Positions 34,349 to 46,783 of a stretch of 64,000 bases of DNA are shown piece after piece. The stretch covers positions 3,216,588-3,280,587 of the forward strand of contig CM018603.1 in the NCBI GenBank assembly GCA_009192285.1, in the 5' to 3' direction. The translations under genes and the position numbers were made by a program. The DNA is from Morchella semilibera (Eukaryota > Ascomycota > Pezizomycetes > Pezizales > Morchellaceae). The notes under the pieces were generated by a model, which ran no database searches, was not told where the DNA came from, and was given only the letters and a program-made list of their open reading frames with translations. Position 1 is the first letter of the stretch. Each line of letters opens with the position of its first letter.

Positions 34349-35102
34349 GATATTTTACCTTCCTCCTATTTTTTTAAAACCGTCGGTTGTGCATGTCGCC
34401 TTGATCTAACAGGGGGTTTGAATCGGTTTAAGGACTTTATGTGCTCTTGTGCCCTAACAATGGAGGTATGTAGCGGTAAATGGCTACTACTTATTCATTA
34501 CGCAGGTAGGAGGGAGCAAAGAGCTGGGAGGCTCGAGTGAGATGCTGTGATTGCGAGGATACATATCTCTGGAATGTGAAGGGTGACCCATCCCTTAAAG
34601 AACGAATCATTCGTCGGGGGTGGAGACTATGGGAAGAAGTAATCAGCAACAATGGGGTAGTGTGAGGTTGGATGGTCTGACACCTTTGTTGGAAACTAGA
34701 AGGGTGGTCACAACACTTGTGCGAAACCAAAGACGCCTCAAGAAATTAACTACTTAACTACTAGACTCAACATCTGGTATGATGCCTCATATATACACTA
34801 GGTAATTAGAAAATTCGTGCACTAGAGCGCAGTGATTCAGTAGGTTCTAGCTCGGCTACAAAACCTCTCTCTACCTGTCACCAACAGCGCAGAACCTCGA
34901 TCATACCACAGCTCTTAAATTCTCCAGCTAATACAATTGATGAATTGAGATCTACACATACATAGGTTACATTTGTTTTAACACCGATAGAGCAGTACAG
35001 CCATCCTAGAATACAGAAGTAATAATAGTACACAACAAGGGATTTAAAACCGAAATCCTTGAAACTCCACATTCCGACATCAGACTGGTTATAACCCTTC
35101 TC

Positions 35103-38100
35103 TTAATTTTCACTATTCACAGTCAAAGCAGCCTTAGCTCTAGCTTCAGCTTTCCTTAGAGTATTCGCCCGTATCTGTAAAGTAGCGACCCGCCTTTCCT
35201 CCTCCTTCACCTTTTCCTTCTCTTCCCTCTTCCTCTTCCTCTCCGCCTTTGCCTCCGCCATCTTTTCCCTCAACGCTTTCTTCTTTTCCTGCTTCGCAGC
35301 CCTCTTCATCTTCAGTTCCACCACCCTTTCCAATTTTCTCATCTTGGCTGAGCGTGAGACCTCCAGCTCCAGCTCTCTGAGCTCTCCTAGCTCCCACGCC
35401 TCCTCGTCGGTGAGTGCTAGAGAGCCATGCCTTGAAACTTTATTTTGTAGGGACCTGATCCTATTCTGCCTCTCCTTGACCATCTTCCTCCCGGGGGGGA
35501 CTGACATAATCTCAATGTATGGCGCCCCCTTGGCCTGGGCACTGATCAAGTTCATCATATCGCGCGAAGCGACAAGCATCTGTTCTATGTTGTCGAGGCG
35601 CTCCCTCACCGCCTTCTTCCTTGCCCGGATCTCGACTTTCATCCTGATAACTTCCCTCTTCCCCGGCAGGCCGAGACGGATTGCGTGCTCATCGGCTTCT
35701 TGCGCCCGGGCGATCTTCTCCCGCCGCCGGTCTTTTCTTTCCTGCTGGACCTGCAGGCGCTTTTGCTCCTTCCTCTGTGCTTTGGTCAGCTGTGTTGGTG
35801 GCGCGTGATTCCACGGCCTGGGCTCGGGCATTATCTCAAGAAGTGGGGGCGGCTTTGGATGCGGCGCAAGCGGCTTTGGATGCGGCGCAAGCAGCTTTCT
35901 TAATGGCTCTAACTTCTCGCGCGGCGGTAGCTCCCCCTTGGCGTCGGCTTCCAGGATGTGGCGCGGTAGTGGGGGCAAAGGCGGTGGGTTCAGGACTCGA
36001 AAGAGCAAGTTTTGAATCCTCTCAAGCATCTCTTGTACTTTATCTATTTCTCTTTTTGCCTTGGCCGCATTTTCTTCCTGTTCGGCGAGTTCCATCTTTT
36101 TTGCCCTTTCGGATTTTCTTGCTGGCATATAGGCGACTGTTACATTTGTAGTAGGATGCGCCTGTCCCTCCGCCGCGACTGGTGGTTCCCTTACCTCTGG
36201 AACTGACTGTTTGTTCACAGCTAGTCCCCGCCTTACTTTCTTCACTACGACGGGCGGCTCCTCTACGGCAGGCGATTTCTTAAAGACAGGTTCCGGCACT
36301 AGAAGTTCCTGTTCGACTAAGTTGGGCAGGGGAGGCTGCAGCGTTGTTTCCGCCACATCTAAAGGCTCATCTCCCTCCAAAGGTTTATCTACTTCCGAAG
36401 GCTCCTTGGCCTCCGAAGTCTTCTCCATGACCACGGCGTTCCCCTCCCCCTCCTTCTTCCTCTTCTTTGACTTCCCCTCCTTCTCCTTCTTCGGGCTCAC
36501 TCCCTCGTCCTCATACACCGCCTGCAGCTCATCCTTGTCACTCACGATCTGCGCCCTCAGATAGACACTCGTATCCTCATCCCTATACGCATCAATGACC
36601 GGCTGTCTCTTCTTATACTCCCATCTCTCGAAGTTAATCTCTCTCTTCGCCGCTAGAGCTGGATCCAGCATCGCCTTCTTACCCCTCGCCAACAGCTGTG
36701 AGATACGAAGCGACTCCCCAGGCGGCACTGGCGACGAGTGAGAGGGTGTGATGCAGTCCATATCCGTCTCTTTTCTCAACACCGTGTCAATGTCGACTGA
36801 CGAGAACCACGCCACCGATTGCGGCAGATTGCAGATGCCCATCTGTTCACTGAACATTGCGCGCGTCCACAAATTTGCGATCTGGAGCGCCATGGCACAC
36901 CGGTATTTGTCGGGCTCAGCGCAGAGATACCGCACCTCATCGTGGATGGTGAGCGCAACACGGGCGCTGATATTGAACCGGTTACAAAGGTACTCCATCG
37001 CTACTAAGAGCAGGTGCAGGTAGTCCACACCGCTGCTCTGCACCACCCAGTTGAGACGGGTGGGCATAAACTCGCGCGGCGAGAGGTTTTTGCGCATCAG
37101 TGCCTGCGTGATACCGGCGCCGAGCACAGGCGTCTGCGGGGCCTCTTGCTCCGCAAACGTCTCGAGCTTGTTGAAGACGAAACTCTCTGTGCCGCCGCCC
37201 CAGAAGCCGCGCGGGTGGATGGTCGGCCTACGTGTGCGGTTGCCTTTGGTCTGCCTGTACATGTCCTCTGTGAGGAGGGTTGCCTCATGCTCGCTCAGTT
37301 CCGGGTTCAGCTGCTGCAGTGTCGTGGCAGCAAAGTGCGCGCCGGCGCCGTAGATACGAGAGTAGTTGATAACCTTTGCGCCGTCCCGGCTGACGCCGAG
37401 GAGGGCGGCGGTCCGCGAGTGCAGGTCGGTGCCATCGGCCTTGCTGCCCTCGAGCGTCATAAACCCGAGCGCGCTTGCCCCGTGGAAGCCGAATACTGAG
37501 TCGCCGACCAGCGAGGCTATCCACAGCTCCTCGCTATCGACATCGGCACCTACAAATACGTAACCGGGTGGAGGCCTGACCATTGCCTTAATCTCGCTGC
37601 CGACACGCTGAGGAGATGGGGGTGGTGCGGTGAGCCATGTCGACTCCGAGGCACGCCGGGTGACGGTCCCCATGGGTAGTATTTTCGGGAGGATGATTCC
37701 AATCTTCTGGCTCCCTTCAACACTGGCGGGGATACCGAAGTCGACGCCAGAGTCGCCCTGCCAGACGACGGTCTGTTCCATGATACGCTCGCGCGAGCTA
37801 ATCCAGTATGCGCACTGCGCATTCATGTCGAGAGCCTCTTTTGCGAGTGCATACTCCGACGACAGAATTCCAGAGTCGAAATACCGCTGGTAAGTCTTCG
37901 CTAGCGGGGTCATACATCGGGTTGCTGGGCTACCTCTGTGCGGGAGCTTGAAGTAGACGTCTTCTGGGTTCTCAGTGAGGACCATTTCGTCCAAATCCAC
38001 TCTGGCAAGCGACTTCCCGTACCTTTCTATAGCCTGAGCGATGTCTTTCTTTTTCTGACCTTTACGCGGGCGCTTGGAAACACGGAAGCACCAGCCGTGC

Positions 38101-39674
38101 TCGTCACTCCAAAAGAGAGGGTGCCCGTCCCACGACATCTTCAGGAGTAGCGGTGAGATGCGGCTGCGCACACTAAGTGATATTGGGGCGTCAACAGTTG
38201 GGAACAGGTCTCTGTACCATTTCGGCATTCCTGGCTTCTTGCGTGGCATCGTGCGCGGAGAATCGTCTGGCAGCTTGGCCTTGATCTGCTTGACCTCCTG
38301 CCCAGACCAGTCGAGCTGCCGGAGCCATGGATCGGCGTTGTATATCTCTGGGGATTTACGCAGTTGTACAGCCTCCTCCGCAAGATCGATGAGGCGCTGC
38401 AGGACGGCGTCGGAGAGCCTGTGGTAGGTGGCCTCAGCGTTCTTAATATAGGACTCCCAGCTGTCGTTGACAGGTAAGATGCATGATGAGAGATGACGGA
38501 GGGCGGCAAAAGAGACTGGGTGGGGACACACTTCGAGGAATGCAGGCAAAACCTCTTTGTAGACTTTGTGTGTGACCACTACGTCCTGAGCGCAATACGT
38601 TAATAAATCGTCGAGCTGCTCCCGGACACCCGCTGGATCCAAGGTCCCAAACTGATCTCTGACGGTCTTGTCCACCCTAATCCCACAGTGAAACATGGCC
38701 ACGTCTTTCAGGCTGTTGAGCGAGGTCTGTCCAGACCAATGTCCACTCCCCTCCAAACTCTCGCCTACCACAAAGCCTTCTTCATTGCGTTGGGGCCCCT
38801 CTCCATACTTCTTAGCCAGCCCCTTCTTCTGCTTTCCCGTGGCCCCGTTCGCGGCAATATGCAAACTCATCGTATCCAGAAACATCGTTTGAGTCCCAGC
38901 CACACTGTACTCCTCCTTCACCCGCACCCTATCAAAACCGATGTTGTGCCCAGCCACGATCCTGGCCTTGCCCGGGTCTCCCAGTGGTATCAAATGCCGG
39001 TCATCCTCCGTCTCCCCCATCACCCATGGCGATAACCACGCATACCATGCATATGGACTCACTGCCGTCGCCATCACGGCGAACGGCGATATCTTGTATA
39101 GCACCTCCGCGTCAAACACCAGACACTCCTCTTCCGGCGCCGCCACGACCTCTGTACGCCCATCCGGATAGTACTTGGTCCACCCGGCCCTATGAACCCA
39201 CTCCTTTGGCGGCGGCGGGACGTCTACTGCAGCAAACTCGCGCGCAAATCGTAGGTACGGGGAGGCAGCCTCCATGCCGAGCATATAGAAGTGCTCATCG
39301 AGGGAGTTCCCGACGAGTTGGGGGAGCGGAGCGTGTATGGGGGATGCTGTGTGTGGTGGCTTAGAGAGGAGTTTGTGGCGCTGGAGGTGCTCCTTTGAGA
39401 GCTTGAGGAGGTCAGGGGAGGGCATTTTGGGAGGGCCGGCGAGGAATAGAGCATTGTGCACTTTTGGGGGGAGGAGTTGAATTCCAATTGAGTTTTTTCG
39501 AGCTATAGACGAGAGATTGTTTGTTAGTTTTCTCTTCTATTTTCAGCTTGGGGCGAGTGCGGGGGAAGGTCGGGGCCTACTGGGGGTGTTTGTAGACTTG
39601 TAGCGGCTGCGGAGCAATTGTATATTGAGGTGTGGCTGCGGTCGGCCGCGAGCGCGGAGACAGGTTGAGATCAT
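35103..39674 (-). CDS. MIP1: mitochondrial DNA polymerase gamma, catalytic subunit
   Basis: This enzyme replicates and proofreads mitochondrial DNA. Exon 1 (39581-39674) encodes an Arg-rich, acid-free presequence (MISTCLRARGRPQPHLNIQL) and a 78-nt intron (GTAGGC donor, ACTAAC branch, TATAG acceptor) joins it to the large exon 35103-39502; total 1497 residues. Proofreading motifs: FDAE (about residue 162), AGHNIGFDRV and YCAQDVVVTH. Polymerase motifs: A, GADVDSEELW (about 686); B, RDGAKVINYSRIYGAG (about 744); C, TIHDEVRYL (about 886). All key acids are present, so it should be active. After about residue 965 comes an unusually long, Lys/Glu/Arg-rich, probably coiled tail of about 530 residues with a duplicated LAPHPKP. 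Fungal Mip1 proteins have C-terminal extensions, but this is long. The start at 39461 suggested by the open frame would be GTG, so the two-exon start is preferred. Confidence 0.95.
35838..35892 (-). repeat. 21-bp duplication in the MIP1 tail
   Basis: Two adjacent copies of a unit containing GGCTTTGGATGCGGCGCAA encode the repeated LAPHPKP in the disordered extension. Confidence 0.8.
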
Positions 39675-41609
39675 TGTAGGAAGGGCCCAATGGCAGCTAA
39701 TTGCGCATTGATGGTGTTATTGTGGTGATAGTGGGGGTTTGGTGTTCTGGAGGGGCGCATAGAATTTTTTTATGCTGATGATGTCAGGGATTGTTGCTGC
39801 CAAGGCTTTGGGCAGATAAGGTGTGCAGTCAATCATTGACCTTCATCTATCTGGTTTGTAGATAGTACAAGTATAGATTCAAAAGCCTCTACTTTATTGT
39901 TATTATCGTGTCACTAATAAATTAAATATATTCGGTCTAGCTAAAACCAATGCGAGAAGCTACATGTGTCATCAAATATAATGCAGCTAGCGGGATGTCT
40001 CGGTACGGGGTCGATTTTATCGACGATTTTAAAGTACCCGAGGCGTCTAAAGCACCAAGGCCCTGTGTTGCGTAGCCGGCCAAACAGCAAGACCCGATCC
40101 TCAAACCCATGAGGATCCATGAGGATCCATGAGATTAAGGAATAATAACACAAGTTCCTTATTGCTATCTTCCCTCAAAGATCTTACGGCCGGTCCAAAA
40201 AAAAAACGTCCCTAGCCCTCCCTCCTTTGCTCTGTATGAATTATAAGAGCCTCCCCCAAAAAATAAAGATTGCAGATCTGGAAGACTGTTAGTTAAAGAC
40301 GTCTCAAGTTTAAGTCTATCCATACAAGACATTACAGCCCCGTGAAAGAAAGAGGGAGGTGCTTATCCGAGTGGTAATCCGTGGCTGGTGGAGAAACCTT
40401 CTCTCTCGTGTTTGCTGCTGCTCCATTAAAAAAGACCCATACATGTATCAATCAAAATCGTGATTTGATACCAAACCACAATATACCCATCCGTTACCTA
40501 GATCAAGTGCGTGATGTATGACCGTGGGCGCTCCTGTTATACTCCTCCATAGAGCTTAACACGGAGGCGCCAGTTCTGGGGGAGTTAGGGATGTTGTAGA
40601 GTTGAGTTATAATTATGCCCAGCTACACCTCCCATGATTAATTTGTAGAACCGCTAACGTTGTCTTTAGTCGCGGTCAATAGAAAAGTTGGAGGTAGAAA
40701 GGGATGTTACCGCCATGATACTAAGAGTAAAACCTGCCGTGGTCTCCTCTCTCATACTGAGGGCACGATTTTATCTAAAACAGGGTCTAGAAACCTCTCT
40801 GGTCTAAACGAAGGTTTATAGCCGAATATTGAACCGGGTCCTTGAGCAAACAGTTCCGGTCCTTTTCAATAGGAGTTTTAGTTTTGATTTTGAAGGCTGC
40901 TTCTCTGGGTCGTGTAGGGTAATTTCTCCCCCCTAGCTCCCTGCTCGCCTTTGCACCTTCAGGGTGGCGGGAGCCGAAATCTGGAACCCCTCTGGGTTGC
41001 ATCACTGAATTATCACCAGTCGTTTCCCTCTCTGGGGTTGGATCTATTGTCTTCGGAGAGTACGACGGCCCGATCGTGGGCCGTCGGTTCTTGTTATTTA
41101 GAACATATACATGGCATGGCCAACGCTTCCTTGTGGTGAGCTGTTAAATGGATATTTAAAGGTCACAATGAGTAGAGAGTATAGTGATAACATATTGGTG
41201 GAACGATACAATGGTGGTGTCATTGGGAACTCTTGGTGATGCGGAAAACAAAGGTTCTGGCTTAAGTCTCTAAAAGAATTACTCGTGTAGAAAAAAGTTC
41301 ATCATGCTGACTGAGTATACGTATTAGGATATTAGCTGGCTAGAACCAATGTATGTAATAATATGGTCGACTGATTTGTTTACATCTTGTTTCATGCGGC
41401 ACAGACGGAGGAAGCCGTATGAGCCTCGCCTAGTCATTAATTCCAGATTCCAGCCACACACACTTTCCTCCAACAAACCAGCCACGAAAACAACGCCATC
41501 CCCAGGTTCCAGTTTCTCGTGAGAACACACCCAGACCTCACAGCGCGCGACGGTCTAGCTGAAGTTTACCTTTTCCTGCTCTACATACGTGCCGCCGCCG
41601 CCCTTCGAA
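39675..41609. promoter_or_regulatory. divergent intergenic region between MIP1 and NUP192
   Basis: About 1.9 kb hold both promoters. A short GGATCCATGA duplication lies at 40108-40133 and TACATGTA near 40441. No gene or clear promoter element is recognised. Confidence 0.45.
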
Positions 41610-44600
41610 ATGGCGCAATCAACAGCATCATCGTTTGACGACTTCAAAAAACTGCACGACATACTGGTAGATCACCGTGGCCCAAACCTAGCGGTGCTAG
41701 CGGAAGAGCTGGAATCACGCACTGCCGAACTAAAGAAGTTGCTCGAGGTGCCGCCCAAGAATGAGGCCAATCGAGCGAAGATCAAGACCGGTAAGCTACA
41801 TAACGTCTCCACGCGTTTCCCTGACGGGGGTCCCGTACTGACTCTTTCAATCTTGTGTAGGAAAACTAGAGATTAATGATGGGGAGTACAAGATCAACGA
41901 GCAGTTTATCCAGGAGGCGACACAGCTATCAGATGACCTCTGCATGGATGAAGTGGAGGCAGCACGGCTGTTATTCCGGGGGTCTGAGGAGATGCAAAAA
42001 CTAGACCGGTCGGCCTTCCAGAGCGCCGTCTTTCTCTACCACACCCGCCGACAAAACATCCTCCAATGCTTACGACTAATACTCTCCTACGCGTTCAACG
42101 ACAATACAGATCCTGATCTACGGGAGTTGGCAAAAAATACGGTTGATGTTTTATCCCCACTCAGTTCGTCATGTGGGCAAACGTTTACCGAGAGGTGCAT
42201 ATTGGCGATGGGGTCGGTGCGGCAATCTGTAGAGCAGTTGAGGGCGAAGGAGAAACATAACCGTACACTTGGGCTAGAGAGCACCCAAAGCTACAAAGAG
42301 GACTTGGAGCTGCATATCCGGTTCCTTATAAACCAGCATGAAGAGCTTGCATCCAGCGTTTACTACTTAGTTAAGCTGAAGCGAGCCACAGTTTCGGATT
42401 TCAAGATACTACTAAACACTGTCAAGACCTTCGAGAAACATGATATCTTCACCTTTCACCACATGCTCCCACTCTACGCCTTCATCACTATGCTCTGCGA
42501 GACAGATTCACCGTTGAGCTTTGAGGAGACCATCCAACTTCACAAGGAGATGTTGAGTAATTATAAATCATCGCCATGGCCGCTGAAATATATTCAGGCA
42601 TCCGTCACTATATTTTGGGTAAGCGAGTTCAATGGGCTCTGCAACGACCCACCAACCACCGATGCACCAAGTCTTTCAAAACTAGACTATATGACGGATA
42701 TCTTTGACCCATCAAAAGAGTCCCTGGAGGAGGGCGCATTCGAATTTTTGCTCGCGGTGTGCGCGGACGTTAGTGCTGAATGGCCCCTCAATGCAGCAAA
42801 AGAGGAACTACACCGATTTTTGCAGACCCGAGTACTGTCAGTCGACAATCGTGGTCATATATCATTATCCTTCAGGTCATTGATGACCAATCAGATAGAA
42901 GTTTTCATAGAAAGTTTTATCTCGAACATGGCGGATGTCTTAAAAGACATCAAGACACGGGAAGAGGAGGATGTATTATTAGGGCGGAAGACTTTAGCAT
43001 ACGAACTTGAGAGATTTTTCCTTATCATTCATTATGCATATTTGGGGCGACGAGACGCCGGAATGGTGTTCTGGAGTGACCCGGAAAGTAATTTGCACGG
43101 ATTTATCGCTTGGGCATCGACGAGGCAAACACCGTTTATGGCGGCTACCTTCAGCTTTATGTTAGCCTCATTATCACTGGGCAAAGTTGCCGCTGAACAC
43201 GCTCACAGTTTTCTTCTCGATGAGGCCAACCCCGGTAGCGCGAAAAGAAGGACAACATATCTTTCTTGGGATTACATCTTCAAACAATTTCAACTATATA
43301 TTAGTCAGTTAGAGAAGAGATCGCAGCAACTAGTCCCAGCGAATGCCTTCAGACCTCCCCTTCCGCCACCAATTGAAAATACGGAGCCTGCCCCGGAATT
43401 GAGTATGATGTTAGATGGATTCATGCGGTTAATCTCTCAAATCGTCCAGGAATGTCCAGATGCAAAATATTGGCTTCTTCATGAAAGCCCTTTCAGAGTT
43501 ATCCCTGCATTGTTTGAGCTCCTCGGGCTACAGGCGTCTATCCAGCTATGGGATTCCATTTTTTCCACTATCACTGCTTTCTTGACCGATAAGACTGAAG
43601 TTATCAATGGTGAAATATGGAAAGCAATTGATGATTGGGCCCTTGGCGCTGCTCTCCCAACTACTGCCTTACAACTTGGCGCCAACCCTGGGAAAACTTT
43701 CGCCCAGGCTGGTTCTGAGAAGCTTGACGCAGTGGTTTCTTCAGTTCACCCTGCGGAGGCCTTTGTGCGTCTACTTGGTACTTTGGTTTCGCCGGCTTTT
43801 GATGATCGACTCAAAGATGCTCTCCCATTTCCCGAAGGTCTTGGCAGCATGAATAGGCTATCCGGAATCGACCCGTATGTCGACTTTGTTTTGGGAACAA
43901 TATTTGCAAATACGACAGTTCAAAATCTTCCTCCCGACCTTGTGCTACCGGTAGACAAGCAAGATATCCCAACCGAAAGGTTGACCCGCTCGCAGTACAG
44001 GAGTTTCCGTCCAGCGCTCCAATCTAGCTGCTTGAGTTTTATTTACACTTGTCTCTCAACATTCAACGAAGATCTTCTTAATATTTCAGCCTCTAATATT
44101 GCCATTGATTCCGCGATGAAATCATCTTCTTTCGAGACCTACGCAAAACTGCATCCCTTTGCCAGGGTCATGGAACACATTCTAACTGAGAAGTGCTTTA
44201 ACGTCTTCTACGAGATTTTGAAGCTCGGCGTTGAGGATATCCAGGCTGCAGATGTACCACTGACTGTTATTGAATCAATTCTAACAGTGATCGCCATTCT
44301 GGATCTTGCGTTGCAAATGCAGCCCACGTTTTTTAACACTGTTCGTCCTATAGTCAAGCGTGACGACGGTATGCGAAAGGCGCACGTAACTTCTAATGGG
44401 TATGGGTCGGTTGAAGAAGCTATCTTACACCACTTGGATATTGCGGTATTTTTAGGGCTGTTTGTTGGGAGTGCCCACCAGGATATTACTCTGCTTGCCT
44501 TGAGTCTTCTTGAAAAGCTCTCAGGCGCCCCAAAACTGGTATCAACGGCAGGGCCATCACATACGTTTGGACGGAAGATAGGCAGGAACCGTTTGTTGGG

Positions 44601-46783
44601 GATCATCGAGTCAAGCCCGGAGTCTCGCCGAATTCTGTTTAATTTCATTCATCAGTGGGAAGCAGATGTTGATGAGGGCCCGGAGATGAGGTACCCACTA
44701 AAATTTGGTATATTGAAATTGCTTAATAGCAGTTTATCCACACAACCGAATGAATATACTCTCGCACACTTCCTGCTCGGATTCGGATACGACGAACAAG
44801 AAGGCATCAGTCTTAGCGTTGAAGATGGGGGTATCGGATCTGGAATTGCTCTTCTTCACAGTATCTTGGCAGACGTGGATGAAGCGGTTGTATCGGACGA
44901 CGAAGGCTTGTCTTTTGATGGTGGTCTATGCCAGCTAAAAAACAACTGTTTCACTGTATTCAAACGGTTATGGAAGGCATCTTCTACATCAAGCGAGATG
45001 CTTTATGTTCTTCGAGCCAACAAACTCTTGTTTAGTCAATTCATGGGGAGCAGGTCTTGAGAACGAATAGCATGTGGGACGGTACTGTGTTTGGTTGCTT
45101 AGAGTTCTTTGAACATGGTAAGGCTCTGGGGCTTTGCGATTACATTGAAAGACGAGCTTCACTATTCAATTACATTGCATTGGAAATTCGACAACTGGCT
45201 GCCCAGGGTGCATCAACAATGGTCTCAAAATATCTTTCAACACTGCTAGGGGTAACAAATCTCGATGGGGACCCAATGCAAAATATCCATATCCTTGATC
45301 TTCTTGACTTTTTAGAATTAGAAGCTCCTGAGGCCCTGCCGGTCCCAACAATCACCTGCTTCCATGACCTCAATCTTACAGCATTTCAACAAAATGACCA
45401 ATTCGGCAATCCGTCGTTTCACCTACAAAATATCGAACAGATCCTACTATTAAGGAAGCAAGAGTTGTTGGCTAATGGGACTATTAATCCCCAGGACGAA
45501 GACGTAGTCCAATCTGAACTCACAAAAATCATGGACTACCTATATGGAGAGAACCAGCTCCGCTACTTTAGAGGCGCAAGACTCGAGTGTCTGAAATCGT
45601 GGGCAACTTTGGTCGCTGTCATGTTGGAGGATTGTGAATTCGAATCGGCGGCGAAGACTTCATTCCTATTACAGGCATTACAAGCCATCATGCCGAAGGT
45701 CGAGTCATATAGCAGCAGCGACATTCAGAGTGCTCAGGTACTCAGCTCGTTGACACACTCCCTTATCATTCATCTCAGATTCGACATCAAGACTTTTGGG
45801 AAAGGACGGTCAAGTGACTTGGCCAGCGACCGGATCTACGACCTTTTCCGAGTTTCACTAAGGTGTATCCAGTCACCAATGGCGACTGCAAGGCTACGCG
45901 AGGACTTTTATAATATTGCGTATCGGTCCCTACAGGGTACATCAGACCTGCTGCAGCAAGGGGGCACTACCCGCAGCCACAGTATACAAACAATAAAGGC
46001 GTCTGGTGATCGCCTGCTGGAGGTTCTGTGCAATGATGCCTACTCAGGCGAGGGACAGTGCAAGATAGTTGCCCTCTTGCTTCTAGAGGCGCTTGTTGCG
46101 CTTGCTGCAAACGAGTCATCGCACTATGTAGTCGATGCCTTGATGCGGCAGAATTTCTTGGTGGTGCTTGTGGATTCAACAAAACAAATCCGCACGGACC
46201 TAGTGAGCACCAACTCTAACGGTAGGTTTTGTCGCTTTATATATCACTCCTTACGCCACTAACAGAATTTAGATATCCCTTACCTGATGCGCTCCTTCAA
46301 GGCGACTACTGGCTTCCTTGTCCGGATCGCCCAAACTAGAGTCGGTGCGGGCCACGTCATCAACGCTGGTCTCTTCAAGGCCCTTCGCGAGAGCAAACTC
46401 TTCTCTGTTGATCCTGACCTTGGTGTCGGAATTAACGACCCCAAGGCTCTTGAGAAATATTACGAGCTTCTCACACATGCCACGCGTGTTGTTGTCGCTT
46501 GCATTCTTTCCAGAGGACAGGCTAATCGCCAAGCGATAACGGCCGGAAAGCAGTTCCTGACCGAAATCAGACCCGTTGTATTGTCGGTATTCAAGAGGCA
46601 CGCCAACATTGGAGGTCCGAGAATGGATAATATTAAAGACCTGAGTGAGTTGGTGGGGATGTTTGTATTGTTGATTGCATTGACGGATTTCGTTGAGGTT
46701 TGTTTACCCGCCATATGAAGCGCGAGATAAGACTGTGGCTAACTAGCAAATAGTACGAGGAGAGCCTGCCAATACATGCGTGA
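41610..46783 (+). CDS. NUP192: nucleoporin Nup192/Nup205, inner-ring scaffold
   Basis: A large alpha-helical scaffold of the nuclear pore inner ring that binds Nic96 and linker nucleoporins. Exons: 41610-41790, 41861-46221, 46273-46697 and 46754-46783, about 1665 residues, the normal family size. Family-like pieces include EVEAARLLFRGSEEM, FLYHTRRQNILQCLRLIL, LRANKLLF, FNYIALEIRQLAAQGAS, LGVTNLDGD, LVRIAQTRVGAG and INAGLFKALRES. Introns are 51-70 nt. The frame ends at a TGA at 45058 in the given sequence. One more G in the run 45045-45048 would join LLFSQFMG directly to EQVLRTNSMWDGTVFG, which is exactly how the family continues, so I infer a one-base assembly error. The last exon (YEESLPIHA) is short and its acceptor (TAG at 46751-46753) is the least certain junction. 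Confidence 0.9.

Larger units (their letters stand above)
31645..35102. other. intergenic region with MITE and tRNA-like pseudogene
   Basis: About 3.4 kb without a supported gene. It contains a pogo-like MITE (31882-32068), a tRNA-Thr-like relic (34287-34348) and TACATGTA copies near 32231, 33346, 33501 and 33803. An unassigned 113-residue ORF (32422-32763, -) has a globular look but no recognisable family. Confidence 0.5.

Noticed and set aside
39423-39461. MIP1 start inside the large exon
   Set aside because: The open frame begins with GTG there, and an upstream exon supplies a proper ATG and a mitochondrial presequence with matching splice phase.
40345-40430. tRNA-like TGCTTATCCGAGTGGTAATCC
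   Set aside because: Resembles an A box but no B box or acceptor pairing follows.
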